From the NCBI RefSeq assembly GCF_012275575.1, contig NZ_NPIH01000236.1, positions 14,129 through 51,644 on the forward strand: 37,516 bases of DNA, written 5' to 3'. Below, piece by piece: positions 25,450 to 33,357 of this stretch. The notes below the pieces were generated by a model. It was not told the DNA's origin. It worked only from the letters and a program-made list of their open reading frames with translations, and ran no database searches. Source of the stretch: Paraburkholderia sp. SG-MS1 (GTDB taxonomy: Bacteria > Pseudomonadota > Gammaproteobacteria > Burkholderiales > Burkholderiaceae). The position numbers and the translations under genes were made by a program. Within the stretch, counting starts at the first letter, position 1; each line of letters begins with the position of its first letter.

Positions 25450-26634
25450 ATGAAAAAATTTCTCGCAACCGCGTTCGCTTCGCTGCTGCTGGTGTCGGCC
25501 GCGGCGTTCGCCGTGCCGACCGTTCAGCAGATCGAATCGGCGATGTCGCAAGGCAACTGGCAGCAGGCCGATGCCGGTCTGAGCGAGGTGCTACAGGCCC
25601 ATCCGAACAACGCCCGCGCGCACTATCTGTATAGCCAGGTGCTCGATCGCGAAGGCCGCTATGGCGACGCGCTCGCCCAGCTGCAACAGGCCAAAACGCT
25701 CGACCCGCAAATCCGCTTCACGGACCCGACCCGCTTCGCGCAAACCGAATCACGCATCCGCAGGGACGCGGAGCGTGTGGGCGCCAATACCACGGGGCGC
25801 GCCGCGAATCCGTTCGTGCAGCAGAATGCGCCTGCTGTGCAGCAACAGTCGGCGATGCAACCGCAAGCGCAACAACATGGCCCGAGGGTCGGTATGTGGA
25901 TCGGCATCATTGTTCTGATTGGCGTGATTGCGTTGGTGCTGCGCTGGACTTTGCGCCGCGCCCGCACGCAGGACGACACGCGCGCCGACGGCGATCGTCG
26001 CGAGCAGCTCAAACGCGCGACCGACATGCTCAACGCGGTGCGTTCGCTGAAGCTCGACGTGAAACTCTCCACCGCGCCGGGTCATGAGGCGCTGGAGAAG
26101 GAAGTCGAAGCAACCGAAGATCAATTGCGCGGCGTCGTCGAGGGTTTGTCCAATGGCAAGAATCCGCTGCCACCGTATCAGCTCGACGAACTCGAACAGC
26201 GTCTCGCCAGCCTGCGCGCACGTGCTGACGGGCGGCCCGATCCGGCTGCCGCAGCGGCCGCCGGCAACCAGCAGCAGTCGCCGTATGCGCGGGAAGCCGA
26301 ACGCTTTGGCAATCCGCCGCAAGCGCCCTATCCGCAGCAAGGCCCGTATCAGCAGCAGCCGCCCGTCATCGTGCAGCAAGGCGGTGGTGGTTTCGGCGGC
26401 GGCATGGGCGGTCTGCTCACCGGCGTGCTGCTCGGCGAAGCGTTGAACTCCGGACGCGAGCGCGTGGTGGAGCGCGAGGTGATCGTCGACGACGAGGCAC
26501 GTCGCCGTGGCAACGACGGCGGCGATGGCGGCGGCCTCGATTTCGGCCAGGGCTCGAACGACTGGAACGATAACGGCGGCGGTAATGTCGACATGGGCAG
26601 CAACGACGATTCCAGCGGCTGGACCGATACCTGA
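25450..26634 (+). CDS. TPR membrane protein paired with PspA
   Basis: Protein of 394 aa. A signal peptide (MKKFLATAFASLLLVSAAAFA) is followed by TPR-like helices (about residues 25-95: GNWQQADAGLSEVLQAHPNN, GRYGDALAQLQQAKTL). A Gln-rich linker leads to one membrane helix (MWIGIIVLIGVIALVLRW), then a cytoplasmic coiled region. A Gln/Pro-rich segment, a Gly-rich hydrophobic patch (GGGFGGGMGGLLTGVLLGEA) and an acidic Gly/Asn/Asp tail end the protein. The likely topology puts the TPR in the periplasm and the tail in the cytosol, where PspA is. Linkage to pspA suggests a shared envelope-stress role; this is inference. No clear Shine-Dalgarno precedes the ATG. Confidence 0.7.
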   Translation: MKKFLATAFASLLLVSAAAFAVPTVQQIESAMSQGNWQQADAGLSEVLQAHPNNARAHYLYSQVLDREGRYGDALAQLQQAKTLDPQIRFTDPTRFAQTESRIRRDAERVGANTTGRAANPFVQQNAPAVQQQSAMQPQAQQHGPRVGMWIGIIVLIGVIALVLRWTLRRARTQDDTRADGDRREQLKRATDMLNAVRSLKLDVKLSTAPGHEALEKEVEATEDQLRGVVEGLSNGKNPLPPYQLDELEQRLASLRARADGRPDPAAAAAAGNQQQSPYAREAERFGNPPQAPYPQQGPYQQQPPVIVQQGGGGFGGGMGGLLTGVLLGEALNSGRERVVEREVIVDDEARRRGNDGGDGGGLDFGQGSNDWNDNGGGNVDMGSNDDSSGWTDT

Positions 26635-26650
26635 AACAGCGTGTGCTCAT

Positions 26651-26686
26651 GCATGCCGATGCGCGTCGCAACGCCTATCGGCATGC
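26651..26686 (+). terminator. Hairpin after the TPR gene
   Basis: Perfect 10-bp arms GCATGCCGAT (26651-26660) and ATCGGCATGC (26677-26686) enclose a 16-base loop, starting 16 bases after the stop codon. There is no U-run, so it may be a weak terminator or a 3'-end stabiliser. Confidence 0.45.
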
Positions 26687-26878
26687 GTCGCGTCAATCAA
26701 TAGAACGGACTCCCTCGGTGAACTCACCACACGAGACCTCGGCTCGCAGAGTTTCAACTAGCCCCGTCCCTCCCCGCCTCGTGTTGCGCAAGCAGCACCG
26801 AGCCCGCAACAGCCTCACGATGAAGCGTTCCGCGTAATCGATCAGCGCCGCGCGACGCGCGGACACATCCCGCCGCAC

Positions 26879-26995
26879 TCACCCCCCTCCCAGCAGACGC
26901 AATAGCCCCCACAGAAATTTGGCGAGCATGACGAGTAGCTCCCACAGGTGATAGAGCTGCTCCCAGCCCGAAATGCGCGCAAAAGAGTCGATCAT
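26879..26995 (-). CDS. Possible 38-aa small membrane peptide
   Basis: A short frame encodes MIDSFARISGWEQLYHLWEL followed by LVMLAKFLWGLLRLLGGG. It is rich in Leu, Trp and aromatic residues and would form one amphipathic or transmembrane helix. It lies in a 558-base gap where no other gene fits. The ribosome site is weak (a GGT ahead of ATG). On the same strand TTGATA and TATGAT are 19 bases apart about 50-80 bases upstream, a loose promoter. It may be a real small protein or chance; I do not recognise a family. Confidence 0.33.
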   Translation of the reverse strand: MIDSFARISGWEQLYHLWELLVMLAKFLWGLLRLLGGG

Positions 26996-27192
26996 CGTTA
27001 CCGCTAGCAAAAGGAAAGGCTGCGAGGCGCAGTTCGACCGCACATCATACCGACTGCGGGATACCCCGTATCAAGTCGCCTGAAAGCACGCCGTAAACGC
27101 AGGCAGAAGACGCTGCATCCGCGCAGGATGACGGCGCTCGTATCACAACCGTCCGCTCCCTCTGCATTACCCGCGCCATCAAGGAGACGTCC

Positions 27193-28596
27193 ATGACGCG
27201 TTTCAGCTTTCGCCGAACGGCCCGTTCGCACACGGTCGTCGGCGATATTGCCGCGCAAGCCGGCAAACTGGGCATCGAGATTTGCGACGTATCGGGTCAC
27301 GTCGAGGAAGTCGCCGCGCGCGTGCAGCGCCAGGCCCAGGTATGTCGGGCGCTGCGCGAATCCGCCGCGCAAACGCTGGCGGGCAATCATCGCATCGCCG
27401 CGGCCGCGCGCGAAATGCGCAGCGTATCGGCCGAGGCCGCGACCGGCGTGCAGGGATCGCAACAGACGCTCGAAGCGTCGCTCGCCGATATTCACGGGCT
27501 GGTAGAAGGCGTGACGGTGATCGAAAGTCAGATCGGCGCACTGCGCAGCGCGCTGGCGCACGTGAGCCGCGTGTCCGAGGAAATCTCGCTGATCGCCCGT
27601 CAAACCCATCTGCTGGCGCTGAATGCCGCGATCGAAGCCGCGCGCGCCGGTGAATCGGGCCGCAGCTTCGCGGTGGTGGCCGCCGAGGTGAAAAACCTGT
27701 CGGCGAAAACCGCGCAGGCCACCGCCCAGATCGAGACGACGCTCGCGCAGCTCACGCAGCAGACCGAGCAGCTGATCAACGAAGGTTCGGTGAACACCGC
27801 ACGGGCGCATCGCGTGCGCGAAGGCACGCGCAAGATTGGCGACGTCGTGCATGCAACCGGCGACGCGATCGCGCAGTTGAACAACGAAGCCGGCCAGATC
27901 GCGGCATTGACCGGCGAAATCGAAACGCAGTGTGACGGGCTCGAAGCGCAGGTGCTGGAAATGGCGAGCGGTGTCGAGGATTCGAGCGAGAACTTCGCGC
28001 AGGCGAAGGACCGCCTGGGGAATCTGCTCGGCGTGTCAGAGACGCTGATCGAGCTGACCGCCGCGACCGGCGTCGAGACCACGGACACGCGTTTCATCGA
28101 AGCGGTGCAGCAGGCCGCCGCGACGGTGAGCAAGCTGTTCGAAGCGGCCGTTGCACGTGGCGACGTGTCGCTCGACGATCTGTTCGATCAACGCTACGTG
28201 CCGGTGACGGGGACCAACCCGCCACAGTTTCTGACGCGCTTCACCGCTTTCACCGACCGCGTGTTGCCCGCGATTCAGGAACCTTTGCTCAATCTCGATC
28301 CACGTGTCGCGTTCTGCGCTGCGGTCGATGCGCGCGGCTATCTGCCGACCCACAACCTGAAGTTCTCATTGCCGCCGCGCGACGACGTCGTGTGGAACAT
28401 GGCGAACTGCCGCAACCGGCGCATGTTCGATGATCGCACCGGCATCGCGGCCGCGTCGCACACGAAGAAGTTTCTGCTGCAGACTTACCGCCGCGATATG
28501 GGCGGCGGCCAGTTCGTGCTGATGAAGGACGCGTCGGCGCCAGTGTTCGTCGGCGGACGCCATTGGGGTGGTGTGCGGATCGGCTACAAGGTTTGA
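27193..28596 (+). CDS. Soluble methyl-accepting chemotaxis protein, C-terminal sensor
   Basis: Cytoplasmic chemoreceptor of 467 aa without a membrane segment. The signalling hairpin tip that contacts CheA and CheW lies at about residues 129-173 (ISLIARQTHLLALNAAIEAA, RAGESGRSFAVVAAEVKNLS), flanked by long coiled-coil helices. Residues about 330-467 form a separate domain (RVAFCAAVDARGYLPTHNLK, FDDRTGIAAASHTKKFLLQT, GGRHWGGVRIGYK) that looks Cache-like. The order is inverted relative to classical receptors. No C-terminal CheR-binding pentapeptide is present. AAGGAGA six bases upstream fixes the start. It is convergent with potI. The ligand is unknown. Confidence 0.85.
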   Translation: MTRFSFRRTARSHTVVGDIAAQAGKLGIEICDVSGHVEEVAARVQRQAQVCRALRESAAQTLAGNHRIAAAAREMRSVSAEAATGVQGSQQTLEASLADIHGLVEGVTVIESQIGALRSALAHVSRVSEEISLIARQTHLLALNAAIEAARAGESGRSFAVVAAEVKNLSAKTAQATAQIETTLAQLTQQTEQLINEGSVNTARAHRVREGTRKIGDVVHATGDAIAQLNNEAGQIAALTGEIETQCDGLEAQVLEMASGVEDSSENFAQAKDRLGNLLGVSETLIELTAATGVETTDTRFIEAVQQAAATVSKLFEAAVARGDVSLDDLFDQRYVPVTGTNPPQFLTRFTAFTDRVLPAIQEPLLNLDPRVAFCAAVDARGYLPTHNLKFSLPPRDDVVWNMANCRNRRMFDDRTGIAAASHTKKFLLQTYRRDMGGGQFVLMKDASAPVFVGGRHWGGVRIGYKV

Positions 28597-28665
28597 ACGC
28601 GCGCGGCGCGCCTTCCTGCACGGCGGCATGACGTTGAAGATGCGCCGCACTCGCGGCGCACCGCC

Positions 28666-29484
28666 CTAAACCGCCATCACCGTGCGCTTGCGCTCGGCGC
28701 GCTGCATGAAGTAGTTGGCCAGCACCACGCCGACTGTCACGAGCGCAATGAACAGCGTCGCGAGCGCGTTCATTTCCGGGTTCAACCCGAGCCGCACGCG
28801 CGAGAACACCACCAGCGGCAGCGTCGTCGAGCCGGGACCGGAGAGAAACGCCGACAGCACCAGATCGTCGATCGACAACGTGAACGACAGCAGCCAGCCG
28901 GACACGAGCGCCTGAGAAATCAGCGGCAACGTGATCGAGAAGAACACGCGCAGCGGCGTGGCGCCTAGATCGAGCGCGGCCTCTTCGAGCGACGGATGCA
29001 ACTCCTTCACGCGTGACTGCACGATGATGGCCACATACGAAATGCACAGCATCACGTGGCCGATCCAGATCGTGAACACGCCGCGCTCGGCCGGCCACCC
29101 GAGCCAGCGCGCCATTTCGATGAACAGCAGCAGCAACGAGATGCCCTGAATCACTTCGGGAATCACCAGCGGCGCGTTGATCATGCCGGTGTACAGCGTG
29201 AAGCCGCGAAACCGTCCCATCCGCGCGAGCACGAAACCCGCCCACGTACCGATGATCACCGATGCGAACGCCGTCAGCAGCGCCACCCGCAGCGACAGCC
29301 ACGCCGCCGCGATCAGTTCGTCGTCGCGCAGCAGCGCCGCGTACCAGCGCAGCGAAAAACGCGTCCACACCGTGACCAGTTGCGATTCGTTGAACGAATA
29401 CACGACCAGACTCACGATCGGGATATACAGGAACAGAAACCCGATCCCGAGAGCAATCGACTGCAACATCCGGTTCGGCTTCAT
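28666..29484 (-). CDS. potI: Polyamine ABC transporter permease PotI
   Basis: Inner-membrane permease of 272 aa, second half of the PotH-PotI channel for putrescine or spermidine uptake. The start MKPNRMLQSIALGIGFLFLY gives the first helix; the conserved cytoplasmic EAA loop is EEAALDLGATPLRVFFSITLPL, which docks on PotG. The rest fits a six-helix pattern. GGAGGAGAGG upstream lies inside potH, and the ATG overlaps the potH stop (ATGA), so translation is coupled. It is the last gene of the operon; the convergent chemoreceptor gene ends 69 bases away. Confidence 0.9.
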   Translation of the reverse strand: MKPNRMLQSIALGIGFLFLYIPIVSLVVYSFNESQLVTVWTRFSLRWYAALLRDDELIAAAWLSLRVALLTAFASVIIGTWAGFVLARMGRFRGFTLYTGMINAPLVIPEVIQGISLLLLFIEMARWLGWPAERGVFTIWIGHVMLCISYVAIIVQSRVKELHPSLEEAALDLGATPLRVFFSITLPLISQALVSGWLLSFTLSIDDLVLSAFLSGPGSTTLPLVVFSRVRLGLNPEMNALATLFIALVTVGVVLANYFMQRAERKRTVMAV

Positions 29485-30413
29485 GAGCGCCTCTCCTCCA
29501 TCGCCTTGGCCTGCGCGCGCTGGAAAAACGCCATCGGCACCAGTAACAGCAACACCATCGCGCAAGTCACCGCAGAGGCCATCGGCCAGTCGGCGTTGTC
29601 GAAGAACTCATTCCACATCACGCGGCCGATCATCAGCGTGTCCGCGCCGCCGAGCAATTCAGGAATCACGTACTCGCCCACTGCCGGAATGAACACCAGC
29701 AGGCAACCGGCGATGATGCCGTTCTTCGACAGCGGCAACGTGATCTGCCAAAACGCCTTCCACGGTTTCGCGCCGAGGTCGTAGGCGGCTTCGAGCAAGG
29801 TCAGGTCCATCTTCACCAGATGCGCGTACAGCGGCATCACGAGAAACGGCAGATACGAATACACCATGCCGATATAAACGGCGGTGTTCGTGTGATACAG
29901 CTCGATCGGCGAATGAATCAGGCCGATCGACATCAGGAAGTTGTTCAGCAAGCCGTTGTTCTTCAGGATGCCGATCCATGCGTACACGCGAATCAGGAAC
30001 GAGGTCCAGAACGGCAGCATCACGGCCATCATCAGCAGATTGCGGGTCGCCGGATTCGAGCGCGCGATGTAGTACGCCATCGGATAGCCGATCAGCAGAC
30101 ACAGCACGGTCGAGATCGCGGCGACCACTACCGAATTCACATAGGTCGCGAAATAGAGGCTGTCGGTCAGCAGAAACGCGTAATGCGACAGGTCGAGCGT
30201 GATGTGAATCGCGCCTTCGGCGAAATTCACCAGCTGCGTGTACGGCGGAATGCCGAGCTGCGAATCGGCGAAACTGATCTTCACGACCAGCAGGAACGGC
30301 ACGAGGAAAAACAGCAGCAGCCAGGCGAACGGCCCGGCCACCACCGCGCTGCGACCGCTCAGATTGAAGCGTCGCACCGGCCCCTTGACGAAGGCATCGA
30401 GCGCGCGCTTCAT
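29481..30413 (-). CDS. potH: Polyamine ABC transporter permease PotH
   Basis: Inner-membrane permease of 310 aa. After a basic N-terminus comes the first helix (FAWLLLFFLVPFLLVVKISF), then a periplasmic loop and further helices. The EAA loop reads LEAAYDLGAKPWKAFWQITL, and IPAVGEYVIPELLGG is a PotH-type landmark. Its ATG overlaps the potG stop by four bases and its own stop overlaps potI. A long in-frame upstream extension to 30716 lies within potG and has no permease character. It forms the translocation pore with PotI. Confidence 0.9.
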   Translation of the reverse strand: MKRALDAFVKGPVRRFNLSGRSAVVAGPFAWLLLFFLVPFLLVVKISFADSQLGIPPYTQLVNFAEGAIHITLDLSHYAFLLTDSLYFATYVNSVVVAAISTVLCLLIGYPMAYYIARSNPATRNLLMMAVMLPFWTSFLIRVYAWIGILKNNGLLNNFLMSIGLIHSPIELYHTNTAVYIGMVYSYLPFLVMPLYAHLVKMDLTLLEAAYDLGAKPWKAFWQITLPLSKNGIIAGCLLVFIPAVGEYVIPELLGGADTLMIGRVMWNEFFDNADWPMASAVTCAMVLLLLVPMAFFQRAQAKAMEERRS

Positions 30414-31603
30414 GACGTCAGCACCACACCGGCCGAGGCGCTCCAGCGCACGTACACTTCGTCGCCCCACGTGGGCGGATCGATCTCGGTGAGCGCGAGG
30501 CTCGTCACGTTTGCGATCACCGTCTTGCCGCCGTCGAGCTTCACGTGATACAGCGAATAGCCGCCCATGTACGCGATATTCGTGACGACGCCCTTGCCCC
30601 AGTTGTATGCGCCTTCGGGCGGCTTGCGCGTGAGCGCGATGCGCTCGGGCCTTACCGAAATCGTCACCGGCATGCCGAGCGGCCCGGTGATGCCATGACT
30701 CACATACAGGCGGCACGGCAAGTCGGGCGTTTCGATGAACACGTAGTCCGGTTCGTCTTCGACCGTGTGGCCTTCGAACAGATTGGTCGAGCCGATGAAC
30801 TCCGCCGAAAAGCGGCTGTTCGGATACTCGTACACCTCATGCGGCGTGCCGAGCTGGACGATCTGGCCTTCGCTCATCACGGCGAGCCGGTCGGCCATCG
30901 TCATCGCTTCTTCCTGGTCGTGCGTGACCATCATGCAGGTCACGCCGACCTGGTCGAGAATGTTGACCAGTTCGATCTGGGTGCGCTGGCGGATCTGCTT
31001 GTCGAGCGCGGACATCGGCTCGTCGAGCAGCAGCAGCTTGGGCCGCTTGACGAGCGAACGCGCCAGCGCGACGCGCTGCTGCTGGCCGCCCGACAGCTGA
31101 TGCGGCTTGCGCTTCGCGAAGCGGCCCATCTGCACGAGATCGAGCGCGGTCTGCACACGCTCTTTCAGTTCGGCCTTCGGCACGCCCTCCTGCTTCAGAC
31201 CGAAGGCGACGTTCGCCTCCACCGTCATGTGCGGAAAGAGCGCATACGACTGGAACATCATGTTGACCGGCCGGCGGTACGGCGGCAATTGCGCGAGGTC
31301 CTCGCCGTCGATCAGGATCTTGCCCGAGGTCACGGTTTCCAGCCCGGCCATCATGCGCAGCAAGGTCGACTTGCCGCAGCCGGAACTGCCGAGCAGCGCG
31401 AACAGCTCGCCCTTCTTCACCGACAGGTTGACCCCTTTGACGGCGACGGTCTCGCCGAACTTCTTCACGACGTCGACGATCTGGATGAAATGGTCCGCTG
31501 CGTCGCCCGGACCGGTGCCCGCGCCGGCGCCTGTAACGGCGCCCTGGCCCCGCGACGGCGCGGCTGCTCCCGCCACCGCGCCCGACTGGTCACTACTCAT
31601 CAT
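30410..31603 (-). CDS. potG: Polyamine ABC transporter ATPase PotG
   Basis: Cytoplasmic ATP-binding subunit of 397 aa. It has Walker A GSSGCGKST (residues 72-80), Q-loop at FQSYALFPH, ABC signature LSGGQQQRVALA, Walker B LLLLDEP with Glu195, and switch His in MVTHDQEEAM. A C-terminal TOBE-like domain (about 300-397) follows with VRPERIAL. The first 37 residues are an Ala/Gly-rich extension. The D-loop reads MSALD where LSALD is usual, a mild change. GGAGTGAAG upstream supports the tandem ATG start. A hairpin separates it from potF. Confidence 0.9.
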   Translation of the reverse strand: MMSSDQSGAVAGAAAPSRGQGAVTGAGAGTGPGDAADHFIQIVDVVKKFGETVAVKGVNLSVKKGELFALLGSSGCGKSTLLRMMAGLETVTSGKILIDGEDLAQLPPYRRPVNMMFQSYALFPHMTVEANVAFGLKQEGVPKAELKERVQTALDLVQMGRFAKRKPHQLSGGQQQRVALARSLVKRPKLLLLDEPMSALDKQIRQRTQIELVNILDQVGVTCMMVTHDQEEAMTMADRLAVMSEGQIVQLGTPHEVYEYPNSRFSAEFIGSTNLFEGHTVEDEPDYVFIETPDLPCRLYVSHGITGPLGMPVTISVRPERIALTRKPPEGAYNWGKGVVTNIAYMGGYSLYHVKLDGGKTVIANVTSLALTEIDPPTWGDEVYVRWSASAGVVLTS

Positions 31604-31633
31604 AATGCTGCTTCACTCCGGCGTTTGACGAAC

Positions 31634-31661
31634 AAAGCCCCCGGTGAACACCGAGGGCTTC
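31634..31661 (-). terminator. Intercistronic attenuator between potF and potG
   Basis: The hairpin has arms AAGCCC-C-CGGTG and CACCG-A-GGGCTT with one mismatch and a two-base centre. On the minus strand it is followed by TTTGTT. It would let only part of the transcription pass from potF into potGHI, fitting the larger need for binding protein. Confidence 0.7.
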
Positions 31662-31695
31662 TTGATGATGCTTACCCGTTCACTGTTGCCGCGGG

Positions 31696-32796
31696 TCAGC
31701 GGCCGGACTTCAGTTCAGTCCACAGCCGCGTTTGCAGCCGCTGGATTTCCTGCGGCAGCGGCTTGAGCAGGAACAGGGTCTTGATGACCTCGGGCGACGG
31801 GTACACGGCCGGGTCGTTCGCCACGTCCTTGTCCACATACTTGCGGGCTTCGAGGTTGGCGCTCGGATAGTAGACCGAGTTGGTGATCGCGGCGTGCACC
31901 TGCGGCGTTTCGATGTAGTTGATCCACTCGAGCGCGGCTTCCTTGTGCTTCGCGTCCTTCGGGATCGCCATCACGTCGAACCAGACCGGCGCGCCGCCCT
32001 TCGGAATGAAATACTCGATCCTGTACGGCTTCTTCGCTTCGGCCGCACGATGCTTGGCGATCACGACGTCGCCCGACCACCCGTACGCGAAGCACACGTC
32101 GCCGCCGACCAGGTCGTTGATATAGCCCGACGAGTTGAACTGCGTGATGTACGGGCGAATTTTCTTGAGCATGGCGAGCGCGGCGCGGTAGTCGTCCGGG
32201 TTCGTGCTCATCGGGTCCTTGCCCATGTAGTGCAGCGCGGCGGCGAACATCTGGTCCGGCGCGTCGAGCACGGACACGCCGCAGGCTTTCAGCTTCGAAA
32301 TGTTTTCCGGCTTGAACAGGATGTCCCAGCTGTCGAGCGGCGTGTTCTTGCCGAGAATCTGCTGCGCCTTGTTGACGTTGTACGCGAGACCGGTCGTGCC
32401 GTACGCCCAGGGCACCGTGTATTTGTTGCCCGGATCGGCGCCCGCCACCAGCGCCATCAGCGATGGGTCGAGGTACTTCAGATTCGGCAGCTTCGATTTG
32501 TCGAGCGGCTCGAAGATGCCCGCGGCGATCTGCTTGCCCGCGTAGTTGCTGGTCGGCACGACGATGTCGTAGCCGGAATTGCCGGTGAGGAGCTTCGCCT
32601 GCAGCGTGTCGTCGCTGTCGTAGTTGTCGTATTTGACCTGGACGCCGCTTTGCTTGGTGAAGTTCGGAATGGTGTCCTTGGCGATGTAATCGGACCAGTT
32701 GTACACGTTCAGTTGCGTGTCTTTCGCAGCGGCCGTCAACCACGGCGTCGCACACAAGATCAGCGCCGCCATTTGCCCCACTACCCGTCTTTTCAT
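31696..32796 (-). CDS. potF: Polyamine-binding periplasmic protein PotF
   Basis: Periplasmic solute-binding protein of 366 aa delivering putrescine or a related polyamine to PotGHI. The signal peptide is MKRRVVGQMAALILCATPWLTAAA. The mature protein begins QLNVYNWSDYI; NWSDY is the polyamine-site aromatic/acid stretch of PotF/PotD. Other PotF landmarks are DSWDILFKPEN, GVSVLDAPDQMFAAAL, YINDLVGGDVCFAYGWSGDV and a C-terminal RLQTRLWTELKSGR. GGAGAACGG seven bases upstream sets the start. It is first in the operon and has its own promoter. The choice between putrescine and spermidine is inferred from PotF-like sequence. Confidence 0.92.
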   Translation of the reverse strand: MKRRVVGQMAALILCATPWLTAAAKDTQLNVYNWSDYIAKDTIPNFTKQSGVQVKYDNYDSDDTLQAKLLTGNSGYDIVVPTSNYAGKQIAAGIFEPLDKSKLPNLKYLDPSLMALVAGADPGNKYTVPWAYGTTGLAYNVNKAQQILGKNTPLDSWDILFKPENISKLKACGVSVLDAPDQMFAAALHYMGKDPMSTNPDDYRAALAMLKKIRPYITQFNSSGYINDLVGGDVCFAYGWSGDVVIAKHRAAEAKKPYRIEYFIPKGGAPVWFDVMAIPKDAKHKEAALEWINYIETPQVHAAITNSVYYPSANLEARKYVDKDVANDPAVYPSPEVIKTLFLLKPLPQEIQRLQTRLWTELKSGR

Positions 32797-33357
32797 CCCG
32801 TTCTCCGATCGTGGCCCGCTCACGCCGACCGTCGTCACTCATGCCGCGGCGTTGCGCACACGGCTCCCCTGAAACCACGAAAACTACCATCAATTATTGC
32901 GCGGTCCAAAAAAAACGCCGCGCTGTCGCGCAAACGGTACAGCGCAGGCGGCACCGCTGCAAAATGGCCGCAATTTTAGCGGGTTATCCGCGCGTGTCTA
33001 CCCGAAAAAATGCCCCGCGAGCGGCTTTGTCGTTATCTGGCTGTCGGGTCGAAGCGGCCGGGGCACGGTGCGGTCCTGGAATGGGGCGACTGATGCTCGG
33101 TGGGCGGGCACGTTTTGCTGGCAGGCGGTGGCGAATTCCCTGCTTTCGGCTCGCACCGGACGAGATACCGCGAACACGCGGCCGGCGTATGCCGTGTGCC
33201 CGTCGACGGTGCACAATAGCAACTGGATGACCGGCAACCGGCGCAGCGCCGTTCGCTCGCCGGGTCCGCCCTGTATGGCCGGCCCCACGCGCCGCCGACG
33301 CCTGCGCGTTGGGCACGTGGCTTGCGAGAGCATGCAGTCCCCGAGTCTCAGGCATCG
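32797..33357. other. Divergent region between potF and mntH
   Basis: These 561 bases carry the potF promoter and long untranslated leaders in both directions; no convincing gene is present. On the mntH side I find no recognisable Fur/Mur- or MntR-type palindrome and no clear promoter pair, so its regulation is not readable. Confidence 0.5.
32973..33000 (-). promoter_or_regulatory. potF promoter
   Basis: On the minus strand TAGACA (33000-32995) and TAAAAT (32978-32973) are 16 bases apart, a good sigma70 pair, about 180 bases upstream of the potF start. The core GATAACCCGCTAAAAT recurs with one change before ybiT. Confidence 0.6.

Larger units (their letters stand above)
26635..27192. other. 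Intergenic region between TPR gene and chemoreceptor gene
   Basis: This gap holds the 10-bp hairpin after the TPR gene and the possible 38-aa minus-strand peptide. I see no further convincing gene. The chemoreceptor promoter should lie in about 27040-27180, but no clear sigma70 or sigma28 pair stands out. Confidence 0.45.
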
